This document shows, piece after piece, positions 1 to 8,570 of a stretch of DNA of 50,601 nt (positions are counted from its first letter, which is position 1; every line of letters begins with the position of its first letter). The DNA lies in NCBI GenBank assembly GCA_023457715.1, contig JAEWKR010000042.1, positions 1 to 50,601 of the forward strand, read 5' to 3'. Origin of the DNA: Verrucomicrobiota bacterium. GTDB lineage: Bacteria > Verrucomicrobiota > Verrucomicrobiia > Opitutales > Opitutaceae. The position numbers and the translations under genes are program-made. The notes beneath the pieces were generated by a model that ran no database searches, was not told the origin of the DNA, and saw only the letters and a program-made list of their open reading frames with translations.

Positions 1-255
1 CGCCGCGAATCAATCCAGCGGGATCGCCGTAGCGTAGGCGTCCCGCCTGCGTAAGGACGGACGTTCGAGACCCAGCTAGGTGAAAAATCCTCGCAAGACG
101 GGGTGATGCTGCAGGACAGCACTGCAAGAGGCGCAAAAAACGAAGCCTCGATCCTTTCACAGGGGTCGCGAGCGGTCGCTCGCTCGCGCCGCAGTGGGGG
201 CAGGCTTGGGTGTTGGTCGAACGCACAGCCGCCCAACCCACCCGGGGTCTGTCCG

Positions 256-3200
256 CTACGGCACTTCGTATGCCTCGATGATCACCGATCCCGGAGAACC
301 GCTCACGCTGCCCGCCTCGACGGTGTAGCCTCCGGGCGGCAGCGTGACCAGGACCGCGGCGTCATGGGACGTTTCGTCCGCAATGGGGAAGGCGTACACG
401 GCCGCCGCCGCGGCTTTCACCCGCGCATTGCCGCGCCAGCCATCGTTGTGCAGCAGCACCGATTGGCCGCGGTACAAGGTGAGCTGCGGGTCGGGCATGA
501 CGTCAGCGACGCCGAAGGATTTCAACGCCGGACCCGACACGCGCAACAAGACGGTCCGTGCCGTTTCACCGTCAATAAAGAACCCAATCGTGAGGCGTCC
601 GTGCAGGGCAATGGCTGCCCGCGTGGAAACGTTCAACAGGCGCGGGCGCGATAGGTCCGGCGCGGTCGTGGCGTCATACACCTCAGCCAACACTCGCCCC
701 AATCCGGCGCTCTTTCCCGTGACCTGCACGGTATAGCCTCCCGACGTGAGCGACGAAACAAAGGCCGCGTCCTTGCTGGCCGCGTCGGGCAAAGGAAGGC
801 CCGTGAAAGCCGCATTCGCGGCCACCACGGCCTGCGCCCCACCCCAGTCATCGTTCGTCTGCAAGACAGCGCCGGTGCTCTGCCGGAACAGCGTGAGCAC
901 AGGGTCAGCCGACGCGTCGACCACCCCAAACGGCACAATGGTCGGGCCCAGGCCGCGGATGAGCAGTGGCTGGGGTCCGGCGCTCCCCACCCCGCCGTTC
1001 ACGAATCCCAGCGTGACGATCTCGGCCGCGCTGGCCGGCGCCAGCACCGACAAGTTCACGAATCGTCCCGGCTGGCTCGAGGCCACGGGAGTTATGACGA
1101 ACGGCGGGCTGGTGTTCGAGCCTGCCGCATTCGTCGCCACGACCGTGAACGTGCCCGTGACCGCCGGGCTCGCAGTCGCGATCGACGGCGTCGAGTCGGA
1201 TGCATCGGAGATGGGGACGCCGTTGCGAAACCACTGGAACGTCTCGGCATGAGGCGCCGAGGCCGACAACACGAGCGAGCTTCCTGCGAGCACGGTCATC
1301 GACTCGGGGCTGCGCACGAACGTCGGCGGCACGGTGATGGGAACGCCCCGGCGCAGCGTGAAATCGGCGCTGGTGTTTTGTGACACGTAAAGCGTTCCCT
1401 GCGCGTCGACGGCAATCCCGGACGGGCCAGCGAAGCGCGCCCGGGAACCGGTGCCATCAAGCGTTCCCCAAACGCCTCTCAAACCGCCGATCGTGCTGAC
1501 GACGCCTGCGGGGGTGATCTTTTGGATCGTATAGGTGCCGTTGTCGGCGACGAACACGTTGCCCTGCGCGTCCGCCGCAATGTCCCCGCTGCTCCACTGG
1601 AAATTGAACCCGGTCGCCAGCGTGGAGACCTCGCCGCCCGGCGTGATCTTTCGCACCATGCTCCCGGCATCGGTGACGTAGAGATTGTCCTGCCCGTCGA
1701 TCGTCAGCGCGCGGGGAGACGTAAAGAGCGCCGCCGTGCCCACCCCGTCCACCTGCCCCTTTACGCCCATGAGGCCGGCAAAAAGCGTGACCGCGCGGTC
1801 CGGCGCGATCTTCCGGATCGCCGCGTTGCCGGTGTCCGCCACGAACAGGTTGCCTTTCGAGTCGCGAACGATTCCGCCCGGCTGGTGGAATAAAGCGACG
1901 TTTCCGGGCCCGTTGGTCGTGCCCGATCGATCGGGGATGCCGGCGACAATCGTCACTTCCCGATCGGCGCTCACCTGCATCACCGTATGCTGCGTGACGC
2001 TTGTAACATAGGCGCCGCCACTGCCGTCGGCCGTGATGCCACTGAGGTGCATGGTCCGCGGATCCTCGGCGGTGAACAACAATTGGCCTTCGCCCGCCGG
2101 ATTGGCGGTCAGCGTTGTCACCACTCCCGCGGGCGAGACACGTCGCACCCCGTCGATTTGCGCCACGAGCAAATTGCCCAGGCCATCCGTAGCCAGATGA
2201 AGCGCATAATTGAAACTGGCCGTGGCCAGCGGTCCATCCGCCGCGTTTAAATCGCGGGCGATCGTCCTCACCACGCCCGTGGCGCTCACACTACGGATCG
2301 ACCCGTTGGCCCGATCGAAGAAATAGATTTCCCCCGACGGGTGCAGGGACAGCGCGCCGGGCGCTCCCAGGCGCGCCGCCGCTCCTGCGCCATCGATCAC
2401 GCCGGCCAGCCCGGCGGTCCCGGCCACGGTGGAAACCACCCCGCTGGGTGAAATCCGGCGGATGGTCCGATTCTCCACGTCGCCGACGTAAACATTCCCG
2501 TGCGCATCGGCCTCAATCGAGAGTGGCAGGTTGAACCGCGCGTCGAGACGAGAGCCGTCCGTGCTCCCCTTCACCCCGGATGCGCCGGCCCAAAGCTCGA
2601 GCACCCCGGTGCCGCTCAGGCGACGGATCGTATGATCGCCGGCCGCCAGGTACACCACGCCGTTCGGATCCACCGCGAGCCCGTTGACGGCAGCGTTCAG
2701 GGATTGTCCGGGCTGGACCAGCGTCAAGATCGCGCCGTTTGGAGTGACTTTGTACACCTGCGGTCCGTAGTAGTTGGCGACATACACATTCCCGGCCGCA
2801 TCCATCCTGGCATGCGCCAGGGCGTCGTAACTCGAACCGCTCCTGACCTGCAGCCGCGTAGTCACCAGACCGTTCGGCGCAATCTGCCGCAAGGTTCCGG
2901 CCTGTCCGTCAAAAACCAGCAGATTGCCAACCGGGTCGAATCCGACGAGCGAAGCGTAGGCAAACTTCACGGCGGCACCGAAACCATCCACCGTGCCGCT
3001 GGTGCTGCCGGCGAAGAGCGACATCTCGCCGCCGGGCGACACCCGGCGGATCACGTGGTTGTTCAGATCATCGAGGTAGATGCTGCCTTGGTTGTCGAAG
3101 ACGAGATGCCCGGTGATCAAAGCCGGCGACGACGACCCATTGCCGCGCAGCGCCGTGCCCGAGTACTGGGTAAACGTGTACGCCTGCGCGCCGGCCCGGA

Positions 3201-3261
3201 TCGAGCAGCCCAGCACGACCATCGTCCCCAACAGTCCGCGAAACCAAGGTGAGGCTATCAT
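256..3261 (-). CDS. Exported NHL-repeat beta-propeller protein with Ig-like domain
   Basis: A 1001-residue protein with a clear signal peptide (residues 1-25, ending SIRAGAQA). Residues about 50-655 are a long run of NHL-type propeller blades, each with the pattern G.V...AD..NHVIR.I...G.V.T.AG. An Ig-like domain follows (about 660-745, containing FQWFRNGVPIS). The C terminus carries two copies of a roughly 120-residue repeat (RGLGPT...FGV.DASADPVLTLF, then VSGPALKSFGV.D.MPDPQLTLY) that is common in exported proteins of Verrucomicrobiota. NHL propellers usually bind proteins or ligands at surfaces; I infer an extracellular or cell-surface role and see no catalytic site. The gene stands alone, with repeat-bearing intergenic DNA upstream. 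Confidence 0.85.
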   Translation of the reverse strand: MIASPWFRGLLGTMVVLGCSIRAGAQAYTFTQYSGTALRGNGSSSPALITGHLVFDNQGSIYLDDLNNHVIRRVSPGGEMSLFAGSTSGTVDGFGAAVKFAYASLVGFDPVGNLLVFDGQAGTLRQIAPNGLVTTRLQVRSGSSYDALAHARMDAAGNVYVANYYGPQVYKVTPNGAILTLVQPGQSLNAAVNGLAVDPNGVVYLAAGDHTIRRLSGTGVLELWAGASGVKGSTDGSRLDARFNLPLSIEADAHGNVYVGDVENRTIRRISPSGVVSTVAGTAGLAGVIDGAGAAARLGAPGALSLHPSGEIYFFDRANGSIRSVSATGVVRTIARDLNAADGPLATASFNYALHLATDGLGNLLVAQIDGVRRVSPAGVVTTLTANPAGEGQLLFTAEDPRTMHLSGITADGSGGAYVTSVTQHTVMQVSADREVTIVAGIPDRSGTTNGPGNVALFHQPGGIVRDSKGNLFVADTGNAAIRKIAPDRAVTLFAGLMGVKGQVDGVGTAALFTSPRALTIDGQDNLYVTDAGSMVRKITPGGEVSTLATGFNFQWSSGDIAADAQGNVFVADNGTYTIQKITPAGVVSTIGGLRGVWGTLDGTGSRARFAGPSGIAVDAQGTLYVSQNTSADFTLRRGVPITVPPTFVRSPESMTVLAGSSLVLSASAPHAETFQWFRNGVPISDASDSTPSIATASPAVTGTFTVVATNAAGSNTSPPFVITPVASSQPGRFVNLSVLAPASAAEIVTLGFVNGGVGSAGPQPLLIRGLGPTIVPFGVVDASADPVLTLFRQSTGAVLQTNDDWGGAQAVVAANAAFTGLPLPDAASKDAAFVSSLTSGGYTVQVTGKSAGLGRVLAEVYDATTAPDLSRPRLLNVSTRAAIALHGRLTIGFFIDGETARTVLLRVSGPALKSFGVADVMPDPQLTLYRGQSVLLHNDGWRGNARVKAAAAAVYAFPIADETSHDAAVLVTLPPGGYTVEAGSVSGSPGSVIIEAYEVP

Positions 3262-3753
3262 TGCCAGCAGCCTACGCCTTAGACCCGGCGACCGCCAGCC
3301 CGGTGAACGTCAGAAATCCTTCCCCCACACCGCCCCACGAGAGCACTCCGTTGTGGCTCGGTCGGTTCGGGCCACGGCGCGGTGCATCATTTCCACGGAC
3401 TGTGGACGCGGGCGACCTGATGACCAGGACGCCGATCCATTTGAACCACAGAGGCACAGAGAACACAGAGCCGGCTCTCGAACGGTGCCCTCGACTCGGT
3501 ATCCGTCAGGTTGGCCTGGATTCCGATGTAGCCACAGAGAGCACAGAGCTCCGACACATCCACCTTCGCCGAGCCTACGGCGGACATGGAGGACACGGAG
3601 GCTCGGTCCTTGGACAAACCTGTTCATCGCGTAACGCCCAAGACAGTCGCAGCGCCCGCCTCCGGCTCGGCTCTGATTGGGCCTCTGTGACCTCTGTGGC
3701 AAAATCGGCGTTCATGCTCAACGTGCAGCTCTCAACCCTCGGCCCGCGCACCC
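3262..3753. repeat. Intergenic stretch with dispersed ACAGAG-type repeats
   Basis: This gene-free stretch contains several copies of the motif CCACAGAGG-CACAGAG and its relatives: near 3447-3470, 3534-3552 and 3583-3602, with an inverted copy (CCTCTGTGACCTCTGTGG) at 3684-3701. The outer forward and inverted copies could pair as a long imperfect stem. I see no convincing coding sequence. Such ACAGAG repeats also occur in this window near 19507-19527. Confidence 0.6.
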
Positions 3754-4164
3754 ATGTCCTTCCATCCGCGTCCTGATTCCTTGTTCGTCCTGATGGGCGG
3801 GCGGCCTGCGTTGCAAAAACTGTTGCATCATTTCTACGCCGACGTCCGGCAGCACCACGCCATCGGACCCATCTTCAATGCGCAGATCCACGACTGGCCC
3901 GCGCACCTGGAGAAGATCACCGATTTCTGGTCGGGCGCGACGGGCGGACCGCCCCACTACAGCGGTCCCATGCCGCAGCGACACTTCCCGCTGGGACTCG
4001 AGGCCGGGCATTTTTCCGCGTGGCTCGACCTGTGGCGGCGCAACTGCCGGATCTACCTGCCACCCGCGGCAGCCGAGCGGATGATCCTCCTGGCCGAGGG
4101 AATCGGCGAGCGGCTTCAGGCGATGATCGGATATCACCGGCAACAGGGATCACCCGGGGTCTGA
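3754..4164 (+). CDS. Truncated hemoglobin (group III-like globin)
   Basis: A 136-residue protein of truncated-globin length. The helix B region (HHFYADVR, about residues 25-32) carries the Phe-Tyr pair. The motif GLEAGHFSAWLDLW (about 81-94) places the presumed proximal haem-ligand histidine at about residue 86, followed by the Trp typical of the family. The PMPQRHFPL segment just before it resembles group III members. Truncated hemoglobins bind O2, NO or peroxide in the cytoplasm. The ATG follows a repeat-rich gap without a strong ribosome-binding site. It is followed by an alcohol dehydrogenase gene about 185 bp away on the same strand; any functional link is unproven. Confidence 0.8.
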   Translation: MSFHPRPDSLFVLMGGRPALQKLLHHFYADVRQHHAIGPIFNAQIHDWPAHLEKITDFWSGATGGPPHYSGPMPQRHFPLGLEAGHFSAWLDLWRRNCRIYLPPAAAERMILLAEGIGERLQAMIGYHRQQGSPGV

Positions 4165-4167
4165 GGT

Positions 4168-4233
4168 AGGGCGGTGCTTCAGCCTGCCATCGGGCAACCT
4201 GCGGGTTGGCGTGGCGCGCTGAAACTCCGCCCT
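4168..4233. repeat. Imperfect palindromic intergenic element
   Basis: Two inverted 16-bp arms, AGGGCGGTGCTTCAGC at 4168-4183 and its near reverse complement at 4218-4233, differ at two positions and enclose 34 bp. The element sits directly after the globin stop codon and could act as a transcription terminator or a dispersed repeat unit. A related GGTGCTTCAACCC string occurs at about 7556-7568. Confidence 0.5.
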
Positions 4234-4349
4234 CGCGCAAAGGCCGGCAGACTTTGGCGTTTTGCCGAACCGCGGGAACATCGCTCTCCGCCGCGGCACT
4301 GTCGCCGCTGTCCGCATGCTGCGGATACAACAACCCGAGGTCGTCACCC

Positions 4350-5504
4350 ATGCTCGCGATGAATTACCGGGGCCCGAAGCGGGTCCGAGTCGTCCAGAAA
4401 GCCGTGCCCAGAATCCAGCATCCCCAGGATGCGATCGTGCGCGTAACCCGGTCCTGCATCTGCGGATCGGATCTGCACCTTTACAACGGCTCCGTGCCCG
4501 ACACCCGGGTCGGCACGACGTTCGGCCACGAATTCACCGGCATCGTCGAGGAGGTGGGCCCCGAGGTGCAGAATCTCAAGCGGGGCGACCACGTGCTGGT
4601 GCCGTTCAACATCGCCTGCGGCAAATGCGTCTTCTGCCAGCAGGGCCTTTTCGGCAACTGCCATGAGTCCAACCCGGAGGCGACGGCCGTCGGGGGCATC
4701 TTCGGCTATTCCCACACCGCCGGCGGCTACAACGGCGGGCAGGCCGAGTTCGTGCGCGTGCCGTACGCGGATGTCGGCCCGACCGTCATCCCCGATTGGA
4801 TGGACCCGGACGACGCGGTGCTGCTGACCGACGTGGTGCCAACGGGTTACCAGGCGGCGGAGATGGGTGGCATCCAGAAAGGCGATACGGTGGTCGTGTT
4901 CGGCGCGGGTCCCGTGGGCATCATGGCCGCGCGCTGCGCCTGGCTGTTTGGCGCCGGCCGGGTGATCGTGATCGACAACCAGGACTACCGCCTGGAGTTC
5001 GCCCGCAAATTCTGCCCGTGCGAGGCCTACAATTACCGCGAGATGGACGACCCGGTCGTGTTCCTGAAGAAGACGACCGACTGGCTGGGGGCCGATGTGT
5101 GCATCGACGCGGTCGGCGCCGAGGCGGCCGGCAGCGCGCTCCAGACGTTCCTGGGCCGCAAGATGATGATGCAGGGCGGTTCCGCCACCGCCCTGCACTG
5201 GGCCATCAACTCGGTAAAGAAGGGCGGCATCGTCTCGATCGTCGGCGTGTATGGCCCGATCGATACGCTGGCACCGGTCGGGAACATCGTGAACAAGGGC
5301 ATCACCATCCGCGCCAACCAGGCGTCGGTGAAGCGGTTGCTCCCCCGGCTCATCGAACACGTCCGCAACGGCGTGCTGAATCCGAAGGCCATGATCACCC
5401 ACCGGATCCCGCTGGAGTACATCTCCGACGCCTACCGGATCTTTTCCGCCAAGCTCGACGACTGCATCAAACCGGTCCTGCTGCCACCGAGCGCGCGGGC
5501 CTGA
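4350..5504 (+). CDS. Zinc-dependent alcohol/formaldehyde dehydrogenase family protein
   Basis: A medium-chain dehydrogenase of 384 residues. The catalytic-zinc region shows SCICGSDLH and GHEFTGIVEEVG. The structural-zinc Cys cluster is CGKCVFCQQGLFGNC, with the four-Cys spacing of the family. The Rossmann motif VVFGAGPVGIMAARCAW is followed by VIVIDN. It most resembles the glutathione-independent formaldehyde dehydrogenase-like branch; the true substrate is unknown. The ATG at 4350 is preferred because GAGG lies 10 nt upstream and the conserved fold starts there; the frame is open further upstream. It ends 13 nt before a small gene with which it probably forms an operon. Confidence 0.85.
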   Translation: MLAMNYRGPKRVRVVQKAVPRIQHPQDAIVRVTRSCICGSDLHLYNGSVPDTRVGTTFGHEFTGIVEEVGPEVQNLKRGDHVLVPFNIACGKCVFCQQGLFGNCHESNPEATAVGGIFGYSHTAGGYNGGQAEFVRVPYADVGPTVIPDWMDPDDAVLLTDVVPTGYQAAEMGGIQKGDTVVVFGAGPVGIMAARCAWLFGAGRVIVIDNQDYRLEFARKFCPCEAYNYREMDDPVVFLKKTTDWLGADVCIDAVGAEAAGSALQTFLGRKMMMQGGSATALHWAINSVKKGGIVSIVGVYGPIDTLAPVGNIVNKGITIRANQASVKRLLPRLIEHVRNGVLNPKAMITHRIPLEYISDAYRIFSAKLDDCIKPVLLPPSARA

Positions 5505-5517
5505 GGAGACCATCACC

Positions 5518-6051
5518 ATGCGCACCCAAGCTTCCATCGACCCTTCCCAGGTGCCCGGTTGGGGCATCGACGCCGACCCGGAGAACGATCCCACGTACCC
5601 GATCAAGCAACGCAACAACGGCGAACACGCGGGCTATTCGTGGGACCGCCCCACGCAGCAGGACAGCCAGGTCGAGGTTCTGCACTCCAACGAACGGCCG
5701 AATCTTTCCGCCACGTACGGGACCGCGCGCCCGCCGCGGGGGTTGAGCGGCGCGATCCGCCGGGCTGCGTTCCGGTACAGCGAATCGAGCTACGGCCACT
5801 GGCTGCCTCTCATGCTGGCCGACCGCATCGGGGTCGTGGAGGGCTATCTCCAGGATCTCGCCCACGGTCACGTGCCGAACATCTTTGCCGAACGGGGCTG
5901 GAATGCGGAATGGAAGTACAACCGCCCCGCGCTCGTGCGCCGCACCGCGATCACCGCGGTCGTCGCCACGGGCGCGATCGTGGGGTTCAGCTACTGGCTG
6001 TCGAAGCGCCGCGCGGAGGCGAGCCGGCTGCGGCTGGCGAACGCGGGGTGA
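5518..6051 (+). CDS. Conserved hypothetical protein with one C-terminal membrane segment
   Basis: A 177-residue protein that I do not recognise by name. The N-terminal 70 residues are polar and Pro/Asp/Asn-rich with no obvious fold. A single hydrophobic segment (AITAVVATGAIVGFSYWL, about 145-162) is followed by a positive tail (SKRRAEASRLR), so the protein is probably a tail-anchored or single-pass membrane protein with its C terminus in the cytoplasm. It starts 13 nt after the dehydrogenase with a good GAGGAG ribosome-binding site, so the two are very probably cotranscribed. No catalytic motif is visible. Confidence 0.7.
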   Translation: MRTQASIDPSQVPGWGIDADPENDPTYPIKQRNNGEHAGYSWDRPTQQDSQVEVLHSNERPNLSATYGTARPPRGLSGAIRRAAFRYSESSYGHWLPLMLADRIGVVEGYLQDLAHGHVPNIFAERGWNAEWKYNRPALVRRTAITAVVATGAIVGFSYWLSKRRAEASRLRLANAG

Positions 6052-6082
6052 GCGGGGAGGTGAAAGTGGGTCGGCGGCTTGG

Positions 6083-6158
6083 GTATGTTGTCCCGCCTTC
6101 AGGCGGAAGTCCGGGGCGTTGAGGCCAAGTCATTCCGCGTAAACGCGGGACAACGTAC
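6083..6158. repeat. REP/BIME-like pair of inverted hairpin elements
   Basis: Two 24-bp elements lie head to head: GTATGTTGTCCCGCC-TTCA-GGCGG-type at 6083-6106 and its inverse at 6135-6158. They match at 20 of 24 positions. Each has its own small hairpin with a 4-nt loop (CCGCC-TTCA-GGCGG and CCGCG-TTTA-CGCGG). One stem pair has changed from C-G to G-C in a compensatory way, which argues for selection on hairpin structure. This is the layout of bacterial REP/BIME repeats. It lies in the gap between the small membrane protein and the transporter. Confidence 0.55.
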
Positions 6159-6219
6159 TCCGGCTTCATGATGACGAGAAAGCGTTGTCGGCCGGCCCCT
6201 GGCCCGCGATGCTATCCGC

Positions 6220-7533
6220 GTGGCCCCCAAGCCGAAGCTTCCCCCAGGCTCAACCCGCACGCCGTGGGCGTGGATCCCTTCGCTGTATTTCGCCCAGGGG
6301 CTTCCGTACGTCGCCGTCATGACCCTGGCGGTGGTCATGTACAAGAATCTCGGGGTCTCGAACACGGACATCGCGCTGTACACGAGCTGGCTGTACCTGC
6401 CGTGGGTGATCAAACCCCTGTGGTCGACACTGGTCGACACCGTACGGACCAAACGTTTCTGGATCATTTCGCTGCAACTGGTGGTCGGTGCGGCGCTCGC
6501 CTCGATCGCGCTGGCGCTGCCGGGCCCGGGTTTTTTCCGCGCGACTCTCGCCGTGTTCTGGCTGCTCGCGTTCAGTTCGGCCACCCATGACATCGCTGCG
6601 GACGGTTTTTACCTGCTCGCCCTGGACTCACATCGGCAGGCGGCCTTCGTCGGCGTCAGGAGCACGTTCTACCGTTTCGCAATGATCGGCGGTCAGGGCG
6701 GGCTCGTCTACCTCGCCGGCTGGCTGGTGCCGCACGCAGGAGGCGTGGTGGCGGCGTGGAGCTGGGTTTTTGGCGGACTCGGCGCGGCGTTCGTCCTGCT
6801 CTCCGCCTACCACGCCTTCGCGCTCCCGCGACCGCCCGCCGACGTCATGGACCGCGGGCGGCCCGCCCGCAACCCTGAGGCGGGTTCCCCGTCGCTCGCG
6901 CGTGAGTTCTTTACCGTCTTCGCCGCTTTCTTTCGCCGGCCCGGGATTGGCGCCATTCTCTCGTTCCTGCTCCTCTACCGGCTGGCCGAGGCCCAGTTGC
7001 TCAAGCTGGTCACCCCTTTTCTGCTCGATCCCCGCGAGGCGGGTGGCCTGGGGCTCACCACTCAGGACGTGGGCATCGCGTACGGCACCGTCGGCGTGAT
7101 CGCGCTGACCGTCGGCGGATTGCTGGGCGGTTTCGTGGCCTCGCGCGTCGGCCTGAAGCGGGCGCTTTGGCCCATGCTGTTCATCATGCACGCGCCCAAT
7201 GCGATGTTCGTCCTGCTCGCGTGGCTTCAACCCTCGAACCTCTGGCTGGTGAGCGCGGCGGTGGCGGTGGAGCAGTTTGGCTACGGCTTCGGATTCACCG
7301 CGTACCTGCTTTACATGATGCTCGTCGCGGAAGGGTCGCATCGCACCGCCCACTACGCGTTGTGCACCGGCTTCATGGCCCTCGGGATGATGCTGCCGGG
7401 CATGGCCGCCGGCTGGATTCAGGACCACATCGGCTACCTGAACTTCTTCATCTGGGTCTGCGTCGCCGCCCTCCCCTCCTTCATCGCCGCCGCTTACGTA
7501 AAGATCGACCCCGCCTTCGGACGACGGGCGTGA
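6220..7533 (+). CDS. AmpG-like major facilitator superfamily transporter
   Basis: A 437-residue integral membrane protein with about 12 predicted hydrophobic segments. The N-terminal part (PSLYFAQGLPYVAVMTLAVV, then DIALYTSWLYLPWVIKPLWS) matches the AmpG/PAT branch of the MFS, in which YFAQGLPY and the W-KPLW region are characteristic. AmpG of Enterobacteria imports muropeptides; in Bacteroidota and Verrucomicrobiota relatives the substrate is usually undefined and may be a sugar. A GTG start at 6220 is used. Large hydrophilic loops lie at about 205-225. The gene is monocistronic in appearance, after a REP-like element. Confidence 0.8.
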   Translation: MAPKPKLPPGSTRTPWAWIPSLYFAQGLPYVAVMTLAVVMYKNLGVSNTDIALYTSWLYLPWVIKPLWSTLVDTVRTKRFWIISLQLVVGAALASIALALPGPGFFRATLAVFWLLAFSSATHDIAADGFYLLALDSHRQAAFVGVRSTFYRFAMIGGQGGLVYLAGWLVPHAGGVVAAWSWVFGGLGAAFVLLSAYHAFALPRPPADVMDRGRPARNPEAGSPSLAREFFTVFAAFFRRPGIGAILSFLLLYRLAEAQLLKLVTPFLLDPREAGGLGLTTQDVGIAYGTVGVIALTVGGLLGGFVASRVGLKRALWPMLFIMHAPNAMFVLLAWLQPSNLWLVSAAVAVEQFGYGFGFTAYLLYMMLVAEGSHRTAHYALCTGFMALGMMLPGMAAGWIQDHIGYLNFFIWVCVAALPSFIAAAYVKIDPAFGRRA

Positions 7534-7561
7534 CAGCACCTTCGGCGGTAGCTGCGGTGCT

Positions 7562-7747
7562 TCAACCCTCCTCAGCCTCGCGTCCAAACTCCGGACAACA
7601 CGAGCCGCGCTGGGTGTAGCAGGTGAGACACAGCGTCACCTCTGCAAACGCGTACGCGCCGCTGGCGCCGCATTCGTCACACCTCGCGGTCGCATCGAGC
7701 ATGACGGGAGCGCAGGTCGGCGGAGTGGCGGGGGCGGGAGCGTCCAT
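7562..7747 (-). CDS. Small Cys-rich zinc-ribbon-like protein
   Basis: A 61-residue protein with the core CDECGASGAYAF, then LCLTCYTQRGSCC near the C terminus. The two CxxC knuckles (Cys23/Cys26 and Cys40/Cys43 by approximate count) suggest a single zinc site, with an extra Cys pair afterwards. The regular Cys spacing and conserved-looking core argue that this is a real gene. It is convergent with the transporter gene, 28 bp away. The function is unknown; a role as a small metal-binding or redox-responsive protein is only inference. A short inverted repeat (ATGCCGG...CCGGCAT) overlaps its start codon at 7745-7775. Confidence 0.6.
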   Translation of the reverse strand: MDAPAPATPPTCAPVMLDATARCDECGASGAYAFAEVTLCLTCYTQRGSCCPEFGREAEEG

Positions 7748-7922
7748 GCCGGATCAATCCTCGATCTCCGGCATGGAGCAAGCCGGGCTCGCGAATTGCG
7801 GGGGAGAGTCGCAGTTCCCCCGCAGCTTCGCTCGAGAGCGCAAGGTGGAGCCGCGGCGCGTATGCGCCCCGGCTGACCTCGCGCGCTCGGACGAAGCCAC
7901 GTGAAGCTCCGATTCCGCAGAC

Positions 7923-8417
7923 TTACGCGGCCGCCGCTTTCTTGCGGGCGCGGCGGGCAGGGCTTTTGGTGCGGGCTGCTTTTTTCGGGGCATGTTTCGG
8001 CCGGGAACGGGACTTCGCCGCCGCAGGCTTCGACGCCGCGGCGGAGGACGACGGCGATTTCTCGGCCGTCCTGGCCTTCGCATCCGACGTCGCCGGCTTG
8101 GCGACGTCCACCACGAAGTGCTGCGCCGCCGAAGCGACTTCGGTCATCGCCTGGCTGGCGGCGGCATCGGCGGCCGACTTGGCCGTGCCGGCCGCCACCG
8201 ACTTCACGGCGGTGAGCGCTTGCTTCGCCATCGGAGCCAGCTTGGTCGGCACGTGGACCGCCGCCTTGATCTGACGCGATTTCTTGACGAGGACGGCACC
8301 GAGGACGCCGCCGAGGACGGCCCCGGCGACCGCGCCGGCGATGGCGGTCTTGCGATTGGGAGTGCGGGATTTCGCAGCCGCACGGGAGGAGGAGGAACTC
8401 GTGGACGAGGAGGGCAT
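7923..8417 (-). CDS. Glycine-zipper membrane protein with histone H1-like Lys/Ala tail
   Basis: A 164-residue protein starting at MPSSSTSSSSSRAAAKSR. After the Ser-rich leader comes a glycine-zipper-like hydrophobic segment (AIAGAVAGAVLGGVLGAVLV, about 25-44). A helical middle follows, then a highly basic, low-complexity C terminus (about 115-164) built of KPAAAKSRSR and KKAARTKSPARRARKK units like histone H1 or bacterial nucleoid-protein tails. The combination suggests a protein that bridges membrane and nucleic acid, or a surface polycation; both are inference. The frame is open further upstream but the Ser-rich ATG is the natural start. It lies downstream of the CE15-like esterase, on the same strand. 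Confidence 0.6.
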   Translation of the reverse strand: MPSSSTSSSSSRAAAKSRTPNRKTAIAGAVAGAVLGGVLGAVLVKKSRQIKAAVHVPTKLAPMAKQALTAVKSVAAGTAKSAADAAASQAMTEVASAAQHFVVDVAKPATSDAKARTAEKSPSSSAAASKPAAAKSRSRPKHAPKKAARTKSPARRARKKAAAA

Positions 8418-8570
8418 GGTAATAAGGGGTTTACGCCCATGGTGAGCCCGGGATGGGAAAAGTTCCGTGGGAAAAACGGCGAGTCCGTTGGAGAGGAGGG
8501 CGGTTGCTTCCGCCCGCCCCAGTACTCCGGAACCCAAATCCAAAACCCAGAACGCAAAACCCAAAACCGC

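Noticed and set aside
4344..5618. Long antisense ORF over the alcohol dehydrogenase gene
   Set aside because: His/Arg/Asp-rich shadow of a GC-rich gene; the plus strand has clear zinc and Rossmann motifs.
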